64,000 nucleotides of DNA from Bradyrhizobium sp. cir1. GTDB lineage: Bacteria > Pseudomonadota > Alphaproteobacteria > Rhizobiales > Xanthobacteraceae. Location of the stretch: positions 158,737-222,736 of the forward strand of contig NZ_JACIHE010000014.1 in assembly GCF_014198245.1 (NCBI RefSeq), read 5' to 3'. Numbering within the stretch: position 1 is the first letter of the stretch; each line of letters opens with the position of its first letter. The translations under genes were made by a program, and so were the position numbers. The notes beneath the pieces are model-generated. The model was not told the DNA's origin. It ran no database searches and saw only the letters and a program-made list of their open reading frames with translations. Below are positions 7,211 to 14,883 of this stretch, one piece after another.

Positions 7211-9361
7211 CTACTTCCCCTCCAACGTATTGACCGGCGTCCAATCCGGCAGCGGCGGATTTGCGGTGAGTGCTTTTGCGCGCTTCGCGAACAAAGCCGA
7301 CGCCGGATCGCTCTTGGCCACCTGCCCGAACGCATCGGCCGCTTTCGCAAACTCCCTTACCCGCCAGCAGGCCAAGCCCTCTGCATACGCGGCCGCCACC
7401 TTCGCCTGCTCCGCGCTCTCCGCGCCTCTCTCCGCCAGCGGCTCGAACACTTTGATCGCCTCGCCGCGGCCCATCACCCTGATTGCGTCCAGCTCGCGCC
7501 AGGCGAAAGTGTCGCCGGTCTGCGCGACAGTCGCTTCCGACGCCATGATGGCGGTGCCGTAATATTTGTTGGCGCCTTCGAGCCGCGAGGCGACGTTCAC
7601 GGTGTCGCTCATCACGGTGTAGTTGAAACGGCGGCGGGAGCCGATATTGCCGACCACGGCTTCGCCGCTGTTGAGCCCGATGCGGTGCGACAGGCCGTGG
7701 CCGGCGAAGGCGGGATTGCCGGCATTGAGCTCCGCCAACCTCTGGTGACATTTCAGCGCTGCGCGGACGGCGTTGCGCGCGTGGGCAGGATCGTCGGCGG
7801 GTGCGCCGAACATGGCGACGATGGAATCGCCGATATATTTGTCGACATAGCCGCCATGGCCCTCGATGATGTCGGTCATGGCGGAGAGATATTCGTTCAT
7901 CAGCGTGACCAGCTCGCCCGGCGTCATCGTCTCTGCGATTGAGGAAAAGCCGCTGAGGTCGGAGAAGAACATGGTGACGTTGCGCATCTCGCCGCCGAGC
8001 GCCGGCATCTTGCCGGAGGTGACCATGGTCTCGATCACCTCGGGCGCGAGATAGAGGGCAAAGCTCTTGCGCAGGAAACGCTCGTCGCGATCGGCCAGCA
8101 CGAAGCGATAGCCGATCATCATTGCGAGGGCTGCCAGACCGGCAAGCACGGGTTCGGTCAGGGGAAGCGCGATGGCATGCGCGAATGCGCTGACGGCGAC
8201 AATGGCGTAGGCGATGGTGAGCGAAAGCCAGGTGATCGCTGCACCGGTCGGAGCAAGCAGACAGGCGGCACCAGCAACGATAGCGGCGAACAGAATTGTG
8301 AGGGTCGGTCGCCACGGAGAGCCGAGCTCGGTGACGGCATCATGCTCGAGCAGATTCCGCACGACTGTGGCGTGGACGAAGACGCCGGCGACCGCGCTAC
8401 GGGCTTGTTGCGCGGTGCTCGCAGGCGCGGGCAGGGCGCATCGTGGCCCGGGTGTTCCATCATATCCGGCAGCCAGGCGCATTGAGGTGAGCTTGCGATC
8501 GTCGAAGGTGAGGATGCTGCCGAGCAGCACGATCTTGCCGTCGAAGGCGCGGCGGAAGAAGTCGGTATCTCCCTTCTCGACACAGGCACGCAAGTCCGCG
8601 AAGGAATAGGTAGGGACGTCGCGGCCCATGCCGCGGAAATTGAGCGTGAGCGTGTTGGGGACCGCGCTCGGGATCGCATAGCCGAATAAGTTCGTCACGC
8701 CGGCCGGCCCGGTCTCAGGCTTCGCACCGAGCGCGCGCGCGGCGAGTTCGACGGCCATTGCAGGCACCGGCTGACCCGCGATGGAAAAGCTCAGTGGCAT
8801 CCGCCGGATCACGTCGTCACGGTCGGTATGGACGTTGAGCGCGCGGATGTTGTTCTTAACTGCCAGTTGCTGCGCGCGATCCGGCCTGTCCGGATGGTCG
8901 TTGCTGAGAATCTCGCCGAGCACGAGTTTGCCGCTGTCGGAGAGTCGCCTGAGCGCAATCAGATAGTCCCGGTCGAAGCCCCTCACGCGGCTGCCGAACG
9001 ACGCGTCGCCAAAGGGAATCTCGGACTGCTCGATCGAGCTCGGAAAGATGACGTCGAAGCCGATCACCTTGGCGCCCCCCTCGGTGATGCTGCCGAGCAC
9101 GCGGCCGATCTCGCGCGTCCAGGTCTGCGTCGGCGATCCCTTGAAGGGCGGGGTTTGATAGGTCTCTCCGTCGATCGCCACCACGACGATCGGCGACGTC
9201 GCGGGATCGCGGCGGTCGCCAAGGATCTTGGCGCGCAGCGCCGTGAGGATGTCGAGCGAGAGACCTTGCAGCGTCTGAAGCGGCGGTGACGTGAAGACCG
9301 CGCCCGCGAGGAGCGCGATCAGGATCGCCGCAACGATGTCCCGCCTGCCGATCCGCCGCAT
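7211..9361 (-). CDS. CHASE2-domain class III adenylate/guanylate cyclase
   Basis: About 716 residues from the ATG at 9359-9361. An N-terminal membrane anchor ('IVAAILIALLAGAVFTS') is followed by an extracytoplasmic CHASE2 sensor to about residue 310. Three membrane segments follow at about 345-430, then a class III catalytic domain from about residue 455. Metal and substrate residues are visible: 'FFSDLSGFSS', 'YVDKYIGDSIVAMFGAP' and 'NYTVMSDTVNVASRLEG'. The last of these suggests ATP use, making cAMP. The gene starts 20 bp after a FecR-domain gene on the same strand, a pairing that suggests a periplasmic or cell-surface input. Confidence 0.93.
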   Translation of the reverse strand: MRRIGRRDIVAAILIALLAGAVFTSPPLQTLQGLSLDILTALRAKILGDRRDPATSPIVVVAIDGETYQTPPFKGSPTQTWTREIGRVLGSITEGGAKVIGFDVIFPSSIEQSEIPFGDASFGSRVRGFDRDYLIALRRLSDSGKLVLGEILSNDHPDRPDRAQQLAVKNNIRALNVHTDRDDVIRRMPLSFSIAGQPVPAMAVELAARALGAKPETGPAGVTNLFGYAIPSAVPNTLTLNFRGMGRDVPTYSFADLRACVEKGDTDFFRRAFDGKIVLLGSILTFDDRKLTSMRLAAGYDGTPGPRCALPAPASTAQQARSAVAGVFVHATVVRNLLEHDAVTELGSPWRPTLTILFAAIVAGAACLLAPTGAAITWLSLTIAYAIVAVSAFAHAIALPLTEPVLAGLAALAMMIGYRFVLADRDERFLRKSFALYLAPEVIETMVTSGKMPALGGEMRNVTMFFSDLSGFSSIAETMTPGELVTLMNEYLSAMTDIIEGHGGYVDKYIGDSIVAMFGAPADDPAHARNAVRAALKCHQRLAELNAGNPAFAGHGLSHRIGLNSGEAVVGNIGSRRRFNYTVMSDTVNVASRLEGANKYYGTAIMASEATVAQTGDTFAWRELDAIRVMGRGEAIKVFEPLAERGAESAEQAKVAAAYAEGLACWRVREFAKAADAFGQVAKSDPASALFAKRAKALTANPPLPDWTPVNTLEGK

Positions 9362-9380
9362 CGCGCCTTCGCGGAGCCGC

Positions 9381-10049
9381 CTATTCGAGCCGAAGCAGGC
9401 GGCCGACGATCGGCGTCGGCGATGACGTGGCGCTGGCATCGACCTGGAAGGCGAAGCGCTTGGCGCCGAGGATGGCGAGATAGCTGCCGCCCGGCGTCAG
9501 CGACTTCCCGGCCTTGGCGAAGTCATAGAACTTGCCGCCGATCATGACCTCGTTCTTCAGCAGCACGGTGATGGTGGGCTCCTTGCCGTCGGTGCGCTCG
9601 ATCACCAGCGTGCTGCCGCTCTTGGCCTGCACCAGCGGGGCTATGCCGTAGAGCGTCGGCAGCTTGGCCGGGGCGCCCTTGGCATCCGAGCGCATCGTGC
9701 GGAAGGTGGTCGCGGCGCTCTGGTTGGCCTCGCGCTCGGACAGTTTTGCCGCATTGGTGTCGCAGGGCACCTTTTCCCGCTTGACCTCGCCGAGCTGCAC
9801 CGTGCTCTGCTCGGTGCCGACCAGCACGACGCCTTCGCTGATGGTCTCGCGCTGGCACGACTTCAGATAGCTGAGCGTGATGCTTGCCTTCGGGCCGAGT
9901 TTGATGATCTTGCCCGGCGCCACGTAGTCCATGAACGCGATGCCGTCGACCTTGCCCTGGACGTCCTCGACGATTGCGGCCGGGGTCTCCGCCAAGGCGG
10001 GAGTCGCAACACAGAACGCGCCGACAACGGCGCCGATCAGGCTTTTCAT
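9381..10049 (-). CDS. Secreted FecR-domain protein
   Basis: About 222 residues from the ATG at 10047-10049. An upstream ATG at 10059-10061 is the alternative. A Sec signal peptide is plain: 'MKSLIGAVVGAFCVATPALAE'. The mature part has a FecR-like beta region ('GKIIKLGPKASITLSYLKSCQRETI'), with two cysteines that could pair. It precedes the CHASE2 cyclase by 20 bp, so the two are probably co-transcribed. It could be the periplasmic partner of the CHASE2 domain. That role is inferred from context and from similar FecR-CHASE2-cyclase pairs. Confidence 0.85.
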   Translation of the reverse strand: MKSLIGAVVGAFCVATPALAETPAAIVEDVQGKVDGIAFMDYVAPGKIIKLGPKASITLSYLKSCQRETISEGVVLVGTEQSTVQLGEVKREKVPCDTNAAKLSEREANQSAATTFRTMRSDAKGAPAKLPTLYGIAPLVQAKSGSTLVIERTDGKEPTITVLLKNEVMIGGKFYDFAKAGKSLTPGGSYLAILGAKRFAFQVDASATSSPTPIVGRLLRLE

Positions 10050-10231
10050 GGGAATTCTCATCCAATTCGACCGATATATTGCCGGTCCCCGTCCGATGCT
10101 TAGCAGCGGCGCGCCCAGGCAAGTGTGACCAGAATCACTCTTTATTCTTGGTGCCACTTTAGCAGGAACAGGTTCAACCCGGCGACCGGAGAAAACAGAG
10201 CTGCGGCAAGCTGTTGCCCGAATGGATAATG

Positions 10232-11371
10232 TCACGCGGCCGGCGCTGCCTCGGGTGAACGGTCCTCGGCCGGACGGCTTTCCACCGCACTCTCTATATA
10301 AGGAGCGAGCGTCGCCTCGGCCTTGTGAAACGGCGTCGCCTGCTGTCCGGCGGCGATCGCCACGACCTCCTCCCAGCGTGACAGAAAGGCTTCGACGCAG
10401 GCCGGGTCGAACTGCCGTCCCTGGTTTTCGATGAGGTAATCGCGCGCCATCTCGAGCGGCATCGGCTCCTTATACGGCCGCCGCGTCGTCAGGGCGTCGA
10501 ACACGTCGGCGATCGCGACCACGCGCGCGGCAACGGGGATCTCGTCCGTCTTGAGGCCGTTCGGATAGCCCATGCCGTCCCAGCGCTCGTGATGACCTGC
10601 GGCAATTTGTGCGCCGAGCTGGATCAGCTCGCAGCTGGAGTCCGCCAGGATCCGTTCGCCGATCCTGGCATGGGTGCGGATCACCGCCATCTCCTCGTCA
10701 GTCAGCTTGCCGGGCTTGAGCAGAATGTTGTCGGGAATGGCGACCTTGCCGACGTCGTGCAGGGGTGCGGCGAGATAGATGTCGCGGCAGAGCCGGGCCG
10801 GCAGGCCGAGCTGCTCGGCGATGATGCGGCTGTAGCGGGCGACCCGCAGCGTGTGCTCGCCGGTGTCGTTGTCGCGGTATTCGACCGCGAGCGCGAGCCG
10901 CAGGATGATCTCCTCCTCGCGCTCGCCGAGCTTTCGTGTCGCCGCCGCGACTTCGCTGGCCAGATGTGCGGCGCGGTCGTTGAGCTTGCGCACGGCTGCA
11001 CCAAGCTGAATCAAATTCCGCAGGCGCACCGTCATCTCGACGCTCTGCGGCGCCTTGGGCAGGAAATCGGTTGCACCAGCCTGCAGCGCTTCCATCTTCA
11101 CGTCGTCGGTCTGCCGCGACGTGATCATCGCGATCGGGATGTCGGTGCAGCCGGGAAGGGTGCGGAGCGTGCGGATGAAGCTGATGCCGTCCATGTGCGG
11201 CATCTCGTAATCGACCAGCACGAGGTCGAACGTGCGCTCCCGCGCGCACATCAACGCGTCCACGGGATCGAGGAAAGTGGTGGCCTCGACCAGACCTTCG
11301 GCCTCGATGTGCCGTTTCAGGAAGTTGAGGACGGAGCGGCTGTCATCAACCAGAAGCGCTTGGGTCAGCAT
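10232..11371 (-). CDS. Response regulator with REC and HD-GYP domains
   Basis: A 379-residue cytoplasmic protein. The receiver domain is at residues 1-120, with the phospho-acceptor Asp54 ('LVLVDYEMP'). A short coiled linker leads to an HD-GYP domain at about 150-345. The metal and catalytic set is intact: His205-Asp206 with Lys209 ('LHDVGK'), then 'HHERWDGMGYP' ending in Gly268-Tyr269-Pro270. An active c-di-GMP phosphodiesterase controlled by phosphorylation is expected. It is transcribed away from the chemotaxis operon next door, whose CheA is a plausible kinase. No dedicated kinase gene adjoins it. Confidence 0.94.
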   Translation of the reverse strand: MLTQALLVDDSRSVLNFLKRHIEAEGLVEATTFLDPVDALMCARERTFDLVLVDYEMPHMDGISFIRTLRTLPGCTDIPIAMITSRQTDDVKMEALQAGATDFLPKAPQSVEMTVRLRNLIQLGAAVRKLNDRAAHLASEVAAATRKLGEREEEIILRLALAVEYRDNDTGEHTLRVARYSRIIAEQLGLPARLCRDIYLAAPLHDVGKVAIPDNILLKPGKLTDEEMAVIRTHARIGERILADSSCELIQLGAQIAAGHHERWDGMGYPNGLKTDEIPVAARVVAIADVFDALTTRRPYKEPMPLEMARDYLIENQGRQFDPACVEAFLSRWEEVVAIAAGQQATPFHKAEATLAPYIESAVESRPAEDRSPEAAPAA

Positions 11372-11633
11372 CGGCGGCCGGGGCTGTTCGGATGGCGAGG
11401 CATGACCTCAACAACTAGCCTTTGCGATTTAACGCGAAGCAAACGATTCACCGGCGGCAAGCTGCCTCATGACTGCGCGCGGCGCATGCGATTTGAGCGG
11501 GCCATGCACGTCTGCATGCGTACGCGAAGTTTTTCGAATTGTGACCCGTAGTTGTACGGAGTCCTCCGTTAGGGGTTTGCTCATTCGATTCGCGTCAAAC
11601 GTGTATCGGAATTTTGCAAAGGCGGGGACAGCG
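11372..11633. promoter_or_regulatory. Divergent control region of the HD-GYP gene and the che operon
   Basis: 262 bp with no gene. It contains two perfect dyads: CATGCA-N4-TGCATG at 11503-11518 and ACGGAG-N2-CTCCGT at 11556-11569. Either could be an operator. The STAS gene has a good AAAGGCGGGG ribosome site just before 11634. I could not assign a sigma factor from the sequence. Confidence 0.45.
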
Positions 11634-11957
11634 ATGGCGCTCAATCCGACGGAGCCGAAGTGGTCGTTGCGGTTGCCCGCCGATTGCAGCATTGCGGCCA
11701 TTCGTAGCGTCTACGACCTCATTCGCGAGGCCTTCGGCCGCCAGGAGCGGCTCGAGATCGATTGCTCCAGCGTCGACAAGGCTGACGTGACCTCGATCCA
11801 GCTTCTGCTGTCGACCGCCAGGACGGGCGAGGCCCAGGGCCGCCCGGTGGTGCTCACCTCATTCTCCCAGTCTCTGCGCAACACCCTTCGCCGCGCCGGC
11901 TTCGCCAGCGAGGCGATGATCGATCAGCATTTCCCGCAAAAGAAAGATGGCACCTAA
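11634..11957 (+). CDS. STAS-domain protein at the head of the che operon
   Basis: 107 residues from the ATG at 11634. A longer upstream frame lacks domain-like sequence. It is a single STAS fold: 'LRLPADCSIAAIRSVYDLIREAF', then 'LEIDCSSVDKADVTSIQLLLSTA', where a phospho-acceptor Ser/Thr would lie ('DVTS'), then 'RPVVLTSFSQSLRNTLRRAGF'. STAS proteins such as SpoIIAA and MlaB act as small switch or binding modules. Its TAA overlaps the cheY ATG by one base, so they are translationally coupled. A role as an adaptor of this chemosensory pathway is inference. Confidence 0.85.
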   Translation: MALNPTEPKWSLRLPADCSIAAIRSVYDLIREAFGRQERLEIDCSSVDKADVTSIQLLLSTARTGEAQGRPVVLTSFSQSLRNTLRRAGFASEAMIDQHFPQKKDGT

Positions 11958-12322
11958 TGGCCACGATTCTCACGGTCGACGATTCCCCCAGCATTCGCCA
12001 AATGATCAAGGTCGTGCTCGAGCCGGCCGGTCACAGCGTGATCGAGGCCGGTGACGGCGCGCAAGGACTCGCCAAGGCCCAGGCCGGCAAGCTCGACCTC
12101 GTCATCACCGATCTCAACATGCCCGTCATGAACGGGCTGGACCTGATCCGGGCGCTGCGCAAGCTGCCGAGCGCGGTCGGCATGCCCATCGTGTTCCTGA
12201 CCACCGAATCCAACGATGCGGTGAAGCAGGAAGCCAAGAGCGCCGGCGCCACCGGCTGGATCACCAAGCCGTTCAAGCCCGAGCAGTTGCTCGCCGTCGT
12301 CGGCAAGCTGGTGCGCGCATGA
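11957..12322 (+). CDS. cheY: CheY-type single-domain response regulator
   Basis: 121 residues, receiver domain only. The acidic pair Asp8-Asp9 ('LTVDDS'), phospho-acceptor Asp52 ('VITDLNMP'), the Thr at about 82-83 and Lys104 ('ITKPF') are all present. The start overlaps the STAS gene by one base, and its TGA overlaps the cheA ATG by four bases. It should take phosphate from the CheA encoded next. No flagellar gene lies in the window, so the output (flagella, pili or another system) cannot be told from here. Confidence 0.95.
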   Translation: MATILTVDDSPSIRQMIKVVLEPAGHSVIEAGDGAQGLAKAQAGKLDLVITDLNMPVMNGLDLIRALRKLPSAVGMPIVFLTTESNDAVKQEAKSAGATGWITKPFKPEQLLAVVGKLVRA

Positions 12323-14385
12323 GCGCGATGGACCCGACCGAGGTCTTTCGTCAGGAAGCCAGCGAGCTGTTCGAGGTCCTGGAAGGGGCCCTGCTCGATC
12401 TCGGCCAGCGTCCCGACGACCGCGAACTGGTCGATTCCGCCTTCCGCGCCCTGCATACGATCAAGGGTTCGGGCGCCATGTTCGGCTTCGACAAGGTCGC
12501 CTCCTTCACCCACGAATTCGAGACCGCGTTCGATCGCGTCCGCAAGGGCGAGATCAAGCCGACGCAAGAGCTGATCTCCGTCGCGCTCGCCGCCAAGGAC
12601 TACATCCGCGCGCTGATCGAGGATCCCCAGTCGACCGACGATATCATCGGCGAAGCCATCCTCGACGACCTCAGGCGCTTCGTGTCGGCGGATCAGCCCG
12701 CAGCTCCGGTCGTCGCAATCGCGCAAGCGCCGCCGCTGTCGCCAGCTGAGAGCAGACAGGCCGGCTGGCACCTTTATCTGGAATTCGAATCGCACATCCT
12801 GCGCAACGGCTCGAACCCGCTCGACCTGCTGGAAGATCTCTGCAAGCTCGGCCCCTGCTTCGTCGTACCGGTCACTGACGGCATCCCGTTCCTCGACGAG
12901 ATGGAGCCGGAAGACTGCTATCTGAAGTGGGACGTCAAGCTGCACGCGGCCTGCGACAAGGATGCGATCGATGACGTCTTCATGTTCGTCCAGGACGAGA
13001 TGAAGCTGACGCTGTTGCCGCTCGCGCATGTCGAAGCGCCTGCGCCGATGCCGCTGTTCCAACTCCTCGACGAGGAGCCGGCGCCGGTGGCCGAGATGGC
13101 AGCGCCGGTGGTCGAGGTTGCTGCCGCCGCGCAGCCTGTCGCGAAGGCAGAGCCGAAATCCGACTCCAAGCCGGAGCCGAAGCCCGAGGCCAAGCGCGAA
13201 GAGCGCGGCATCGCCACCGTCCGCGTCCAGGCCGAGCGTCTCGACGAGCTGATGGACCGGGTCGGCGAGCTCGTCATTGCCCAGGCACGGCTCAGCCAGC
13301 TCGCCGCCTCCGGCTCCGATCTCTCGATCAAGATGATCGCCGAGGAGATCGAGCGCCTCGCGTCCTCCTTGCGCGACACCACGATGGGCGCCCGCATGGT
13401 GCCGATCGGCTCGCTGTTCGGCCGCTTCCGCCGCCTGGTGCATGATTTGTCGCGCGATCTGTCGAAGCCGGTCGAATTCGTCACCTCGGGCGAAGACACC
13501 GAGCTCGACAAGACCATGATCGAGTGCTTGGCCGATCCGCTGGTGCATCTGATCCGCAACGCCATCGACCACGGCATCGAGGACACTGCAACGCGCGCCG
13601 CCAACGGCAAGACCGAGCAGGGCCGGATCGAGCTCGCCGCCGTTCATTCCGGCGCGCAGGTGCTCGTCACCGTGAAGGATAATGGCGGTGGCCTCAACAC
13701 TGCGCGCATTCGTGCCAAGGCGGAAGAGCAGGGGCTGATCGCCGCCGGCGCCGTGCTCACCGACCACGAAATCCACCAGTTCCTGTTCCACCCGGGCTTC
13801 TCGACCGCGCAGACCATCTCGGCGCTGTCGGGCCGGGGCGTCGGCATGGACGTCGTCAAGCGTACCATCGAGAACATGCGCGGCACGATCGACCTGTCGA
13901 CGCGGCCGGGCCAGGGCACCACCGTGACGCTGCGCCTGCCGCTGACGCTCGCGATCATCGAGGGCCTCCTGATCCGCGTCGGCGAGGGCCGCTACATCAT
14001 TCCGCTGTCGGCGGTGGAGGAATGCGTCGAGCTGACGGCCGAGGATGAGCGCTCGCGCGCTCGCAACTTCCTCAACGTGCGCGGCAACCTCGTGCCGTTC
14101 CTGCGCCTGCGCGAGCTTCTGACGGCCTCCGGTTCGCCCGACAAGCACCAGAAGACGATCATCATCTCGACCGGCGAGACCCGCGTCGGCCTCGTCGCCG
14201 ATCAGATCATCGGTAACCACCAGACCGTGATCAAGTCGCTCTCCAAGCTGCATTCCGACGTCACGATCTTCTCCGGCGCGACGATCCTCGGTGACGGCAC
14301 GGCGGCGCTGATCCTCGACGTCGCCCAGCTCGTCACGCTGGCGCAGTCGAAGGTCGAGAAGCAGCACATCAGCGAGGCGGCGTGA
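12319..14385 (+). CDS. cheA: Chemotaxis histidine kinase CheA
   Basis: 688 residues in the usual CheA order. P1/Hpt covers residues 1-110, with phospho-accepting His46 ('ALHTIKGSG'). A second folded region covers about 145-235 ('GWHLYLEFESHI', 'CYLKWDVKLHA') at the P2 position. An Ala/Pro/Glu/Lys-rich linker follows to about 290. P3 dimerisation is at about 296-350 ('ERLDELMDRVGELVIAQARL'). P4 ATPase has the N-box 'HLIRNAIDHGIED' and 'GRGVGMDVVK'. P5 is CheW-like from about 550. All kinase motifs are intact. It overlaps cheY by four bases and meets cheW at a TGATG overlap. Confidence 0.97.
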   Translation: MSAMDPTEVFRQEASELFEVLEGALLDLGQRPDDRELVDSAFRALHTIKGSGAMFGFDKVASFTHEFETAFDRVRKGEIKPTQELISVALAAKDYIRALIEDPQSTDDIIGEAILDDLRRFVSADQPAAPVVAIAQAPPLSPAESRQAGWHLYLEFESHILRNGSNPLDLLEDLCKLGPCFVVPVTDGIPFLDEMEPEDCYLKWDVKLHAACDKDAIDDVFMFVQDEMKLTLLPLAHVEAPAPMPLFQLLDEEPAPVAEMAAPVVEVAAAAQPVAKAEPKSDSKPEPKPEAKREERGIATVRVQAERLDELMDRVGELVIAQARLSQLAASGSDLSIKMIAEEIERLASSLRDTTMGARMVPIGSLFGRFRRLVHDLSRDLSKPVEFVTSGEDTELDKTMIECLADPLVHLIRNAIDHGIEDTATRAANGKTEQGRIELAAVHSGAQVLVTVKDNGGGLNTARIRAKAEEQGLIAAGAVLTDHEIHQFLFHPGFSTAQTISALSGRGVGMDVVKRTIENMRGTIDLSTRPGQGTTVTLRLPLTLAIIEGLLIRVGEGRYIIPLSAVEECVELTAEDERSRARNFLNVRGNLVPFLRLRELLTASGSPDKHQKTIIISTGETRVGLVADQIIGNHQTVIKSLSKLHSDVTIFSGATILGDGTAALILDVAQLVTLAQSKVEKQHISEAA

Positions 14386-14846
14386 TGAACGAGGGTTTGG
14401 CCGGAGAGCATCAGACGGGCGCGATGCAGGTCGTGATGATCGGGCTCGGCGAGGAGAAGTTCGCACTCGATGCCGGCCTCGTGCGCGAGATCATCGATCC
14501 CGTCCCCGTGACCAGGGTCGCCGGCGCCCGCGCCTTCGTTCCCAGCGTGATCAACGTGCGCGGCAACGTCATCCCGCTCGCAGATCTGCGCATTCGCTTC
14601 GGCATGCCGCAGCTCGACAATTCGGCCGACACGCGCATCGTCGTCATTGAACTCGATCTCGAGGGCGAGCCGGTGCTGGTCGGGGTCACCGCGGACAAGG
14701 TCTATGAGGTCACGGAGATATCGCAGACCGACGTGCAGCAGACGCCGCGCGTCGGCATGCACTGGAAGCCGGAATTCATCCGCTTCATCGCGAAGTGGCG
14801 TGAAGAGTTCGTCATCGTTCCCAATATGGAACGCATCCTGAATTGA
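14385..14846 (+). CDS. cheW: CheW adaptor, first copy
   Basis: About 153 residues, one CheW domain. 'VVMIGLGEEKFALDAGLVREIIDPVPVTRV' and 'FVPSVINVRGNVIPLADLRIRFG' are typical. It couples receptors to CheA. The ATG at 14385 overlaps the cheA stop by one base; an in-frame GTG three bases earlier is the alternative. It is followed by the first receptor gene after 37 bp. The second cheW (16647) is clearly different in sequence, so the two may serve different receptors or occupy different positions in the array. Confidence 0.95.
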   Translation: MNEGLAGEHQTGAMQVVMIGLGEEKFALDAGLVREIIDPVPVTRVAGARAFVPSVINVRGNVIPLADLRIRFGMPQLDNSADTRIVVIELDLEGEPVLVGVTADKVYEVTEISQTDVQQTPRVGMHWKPEFIRFIAKWREEFVIVPNMERILN

Positions 14847-14883
14847 AATGAGGTCTCGCGCGAGACTGGGGTAGGGGCTGCAG

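Noticed and set aside
6966..8315. 449-residue minus-strand ORF over the end of pobA and the cyclase
   Set aside because: It crosses an intergenic palindrome and is in a different frame from the cyclase. The translation is Arg/Ser-rich.
12031..14466. 811-residue minus-strand ORF
   Set aside because: Antisense to cheY and cheA, which have complete family motifs. Composition is shadow-like.
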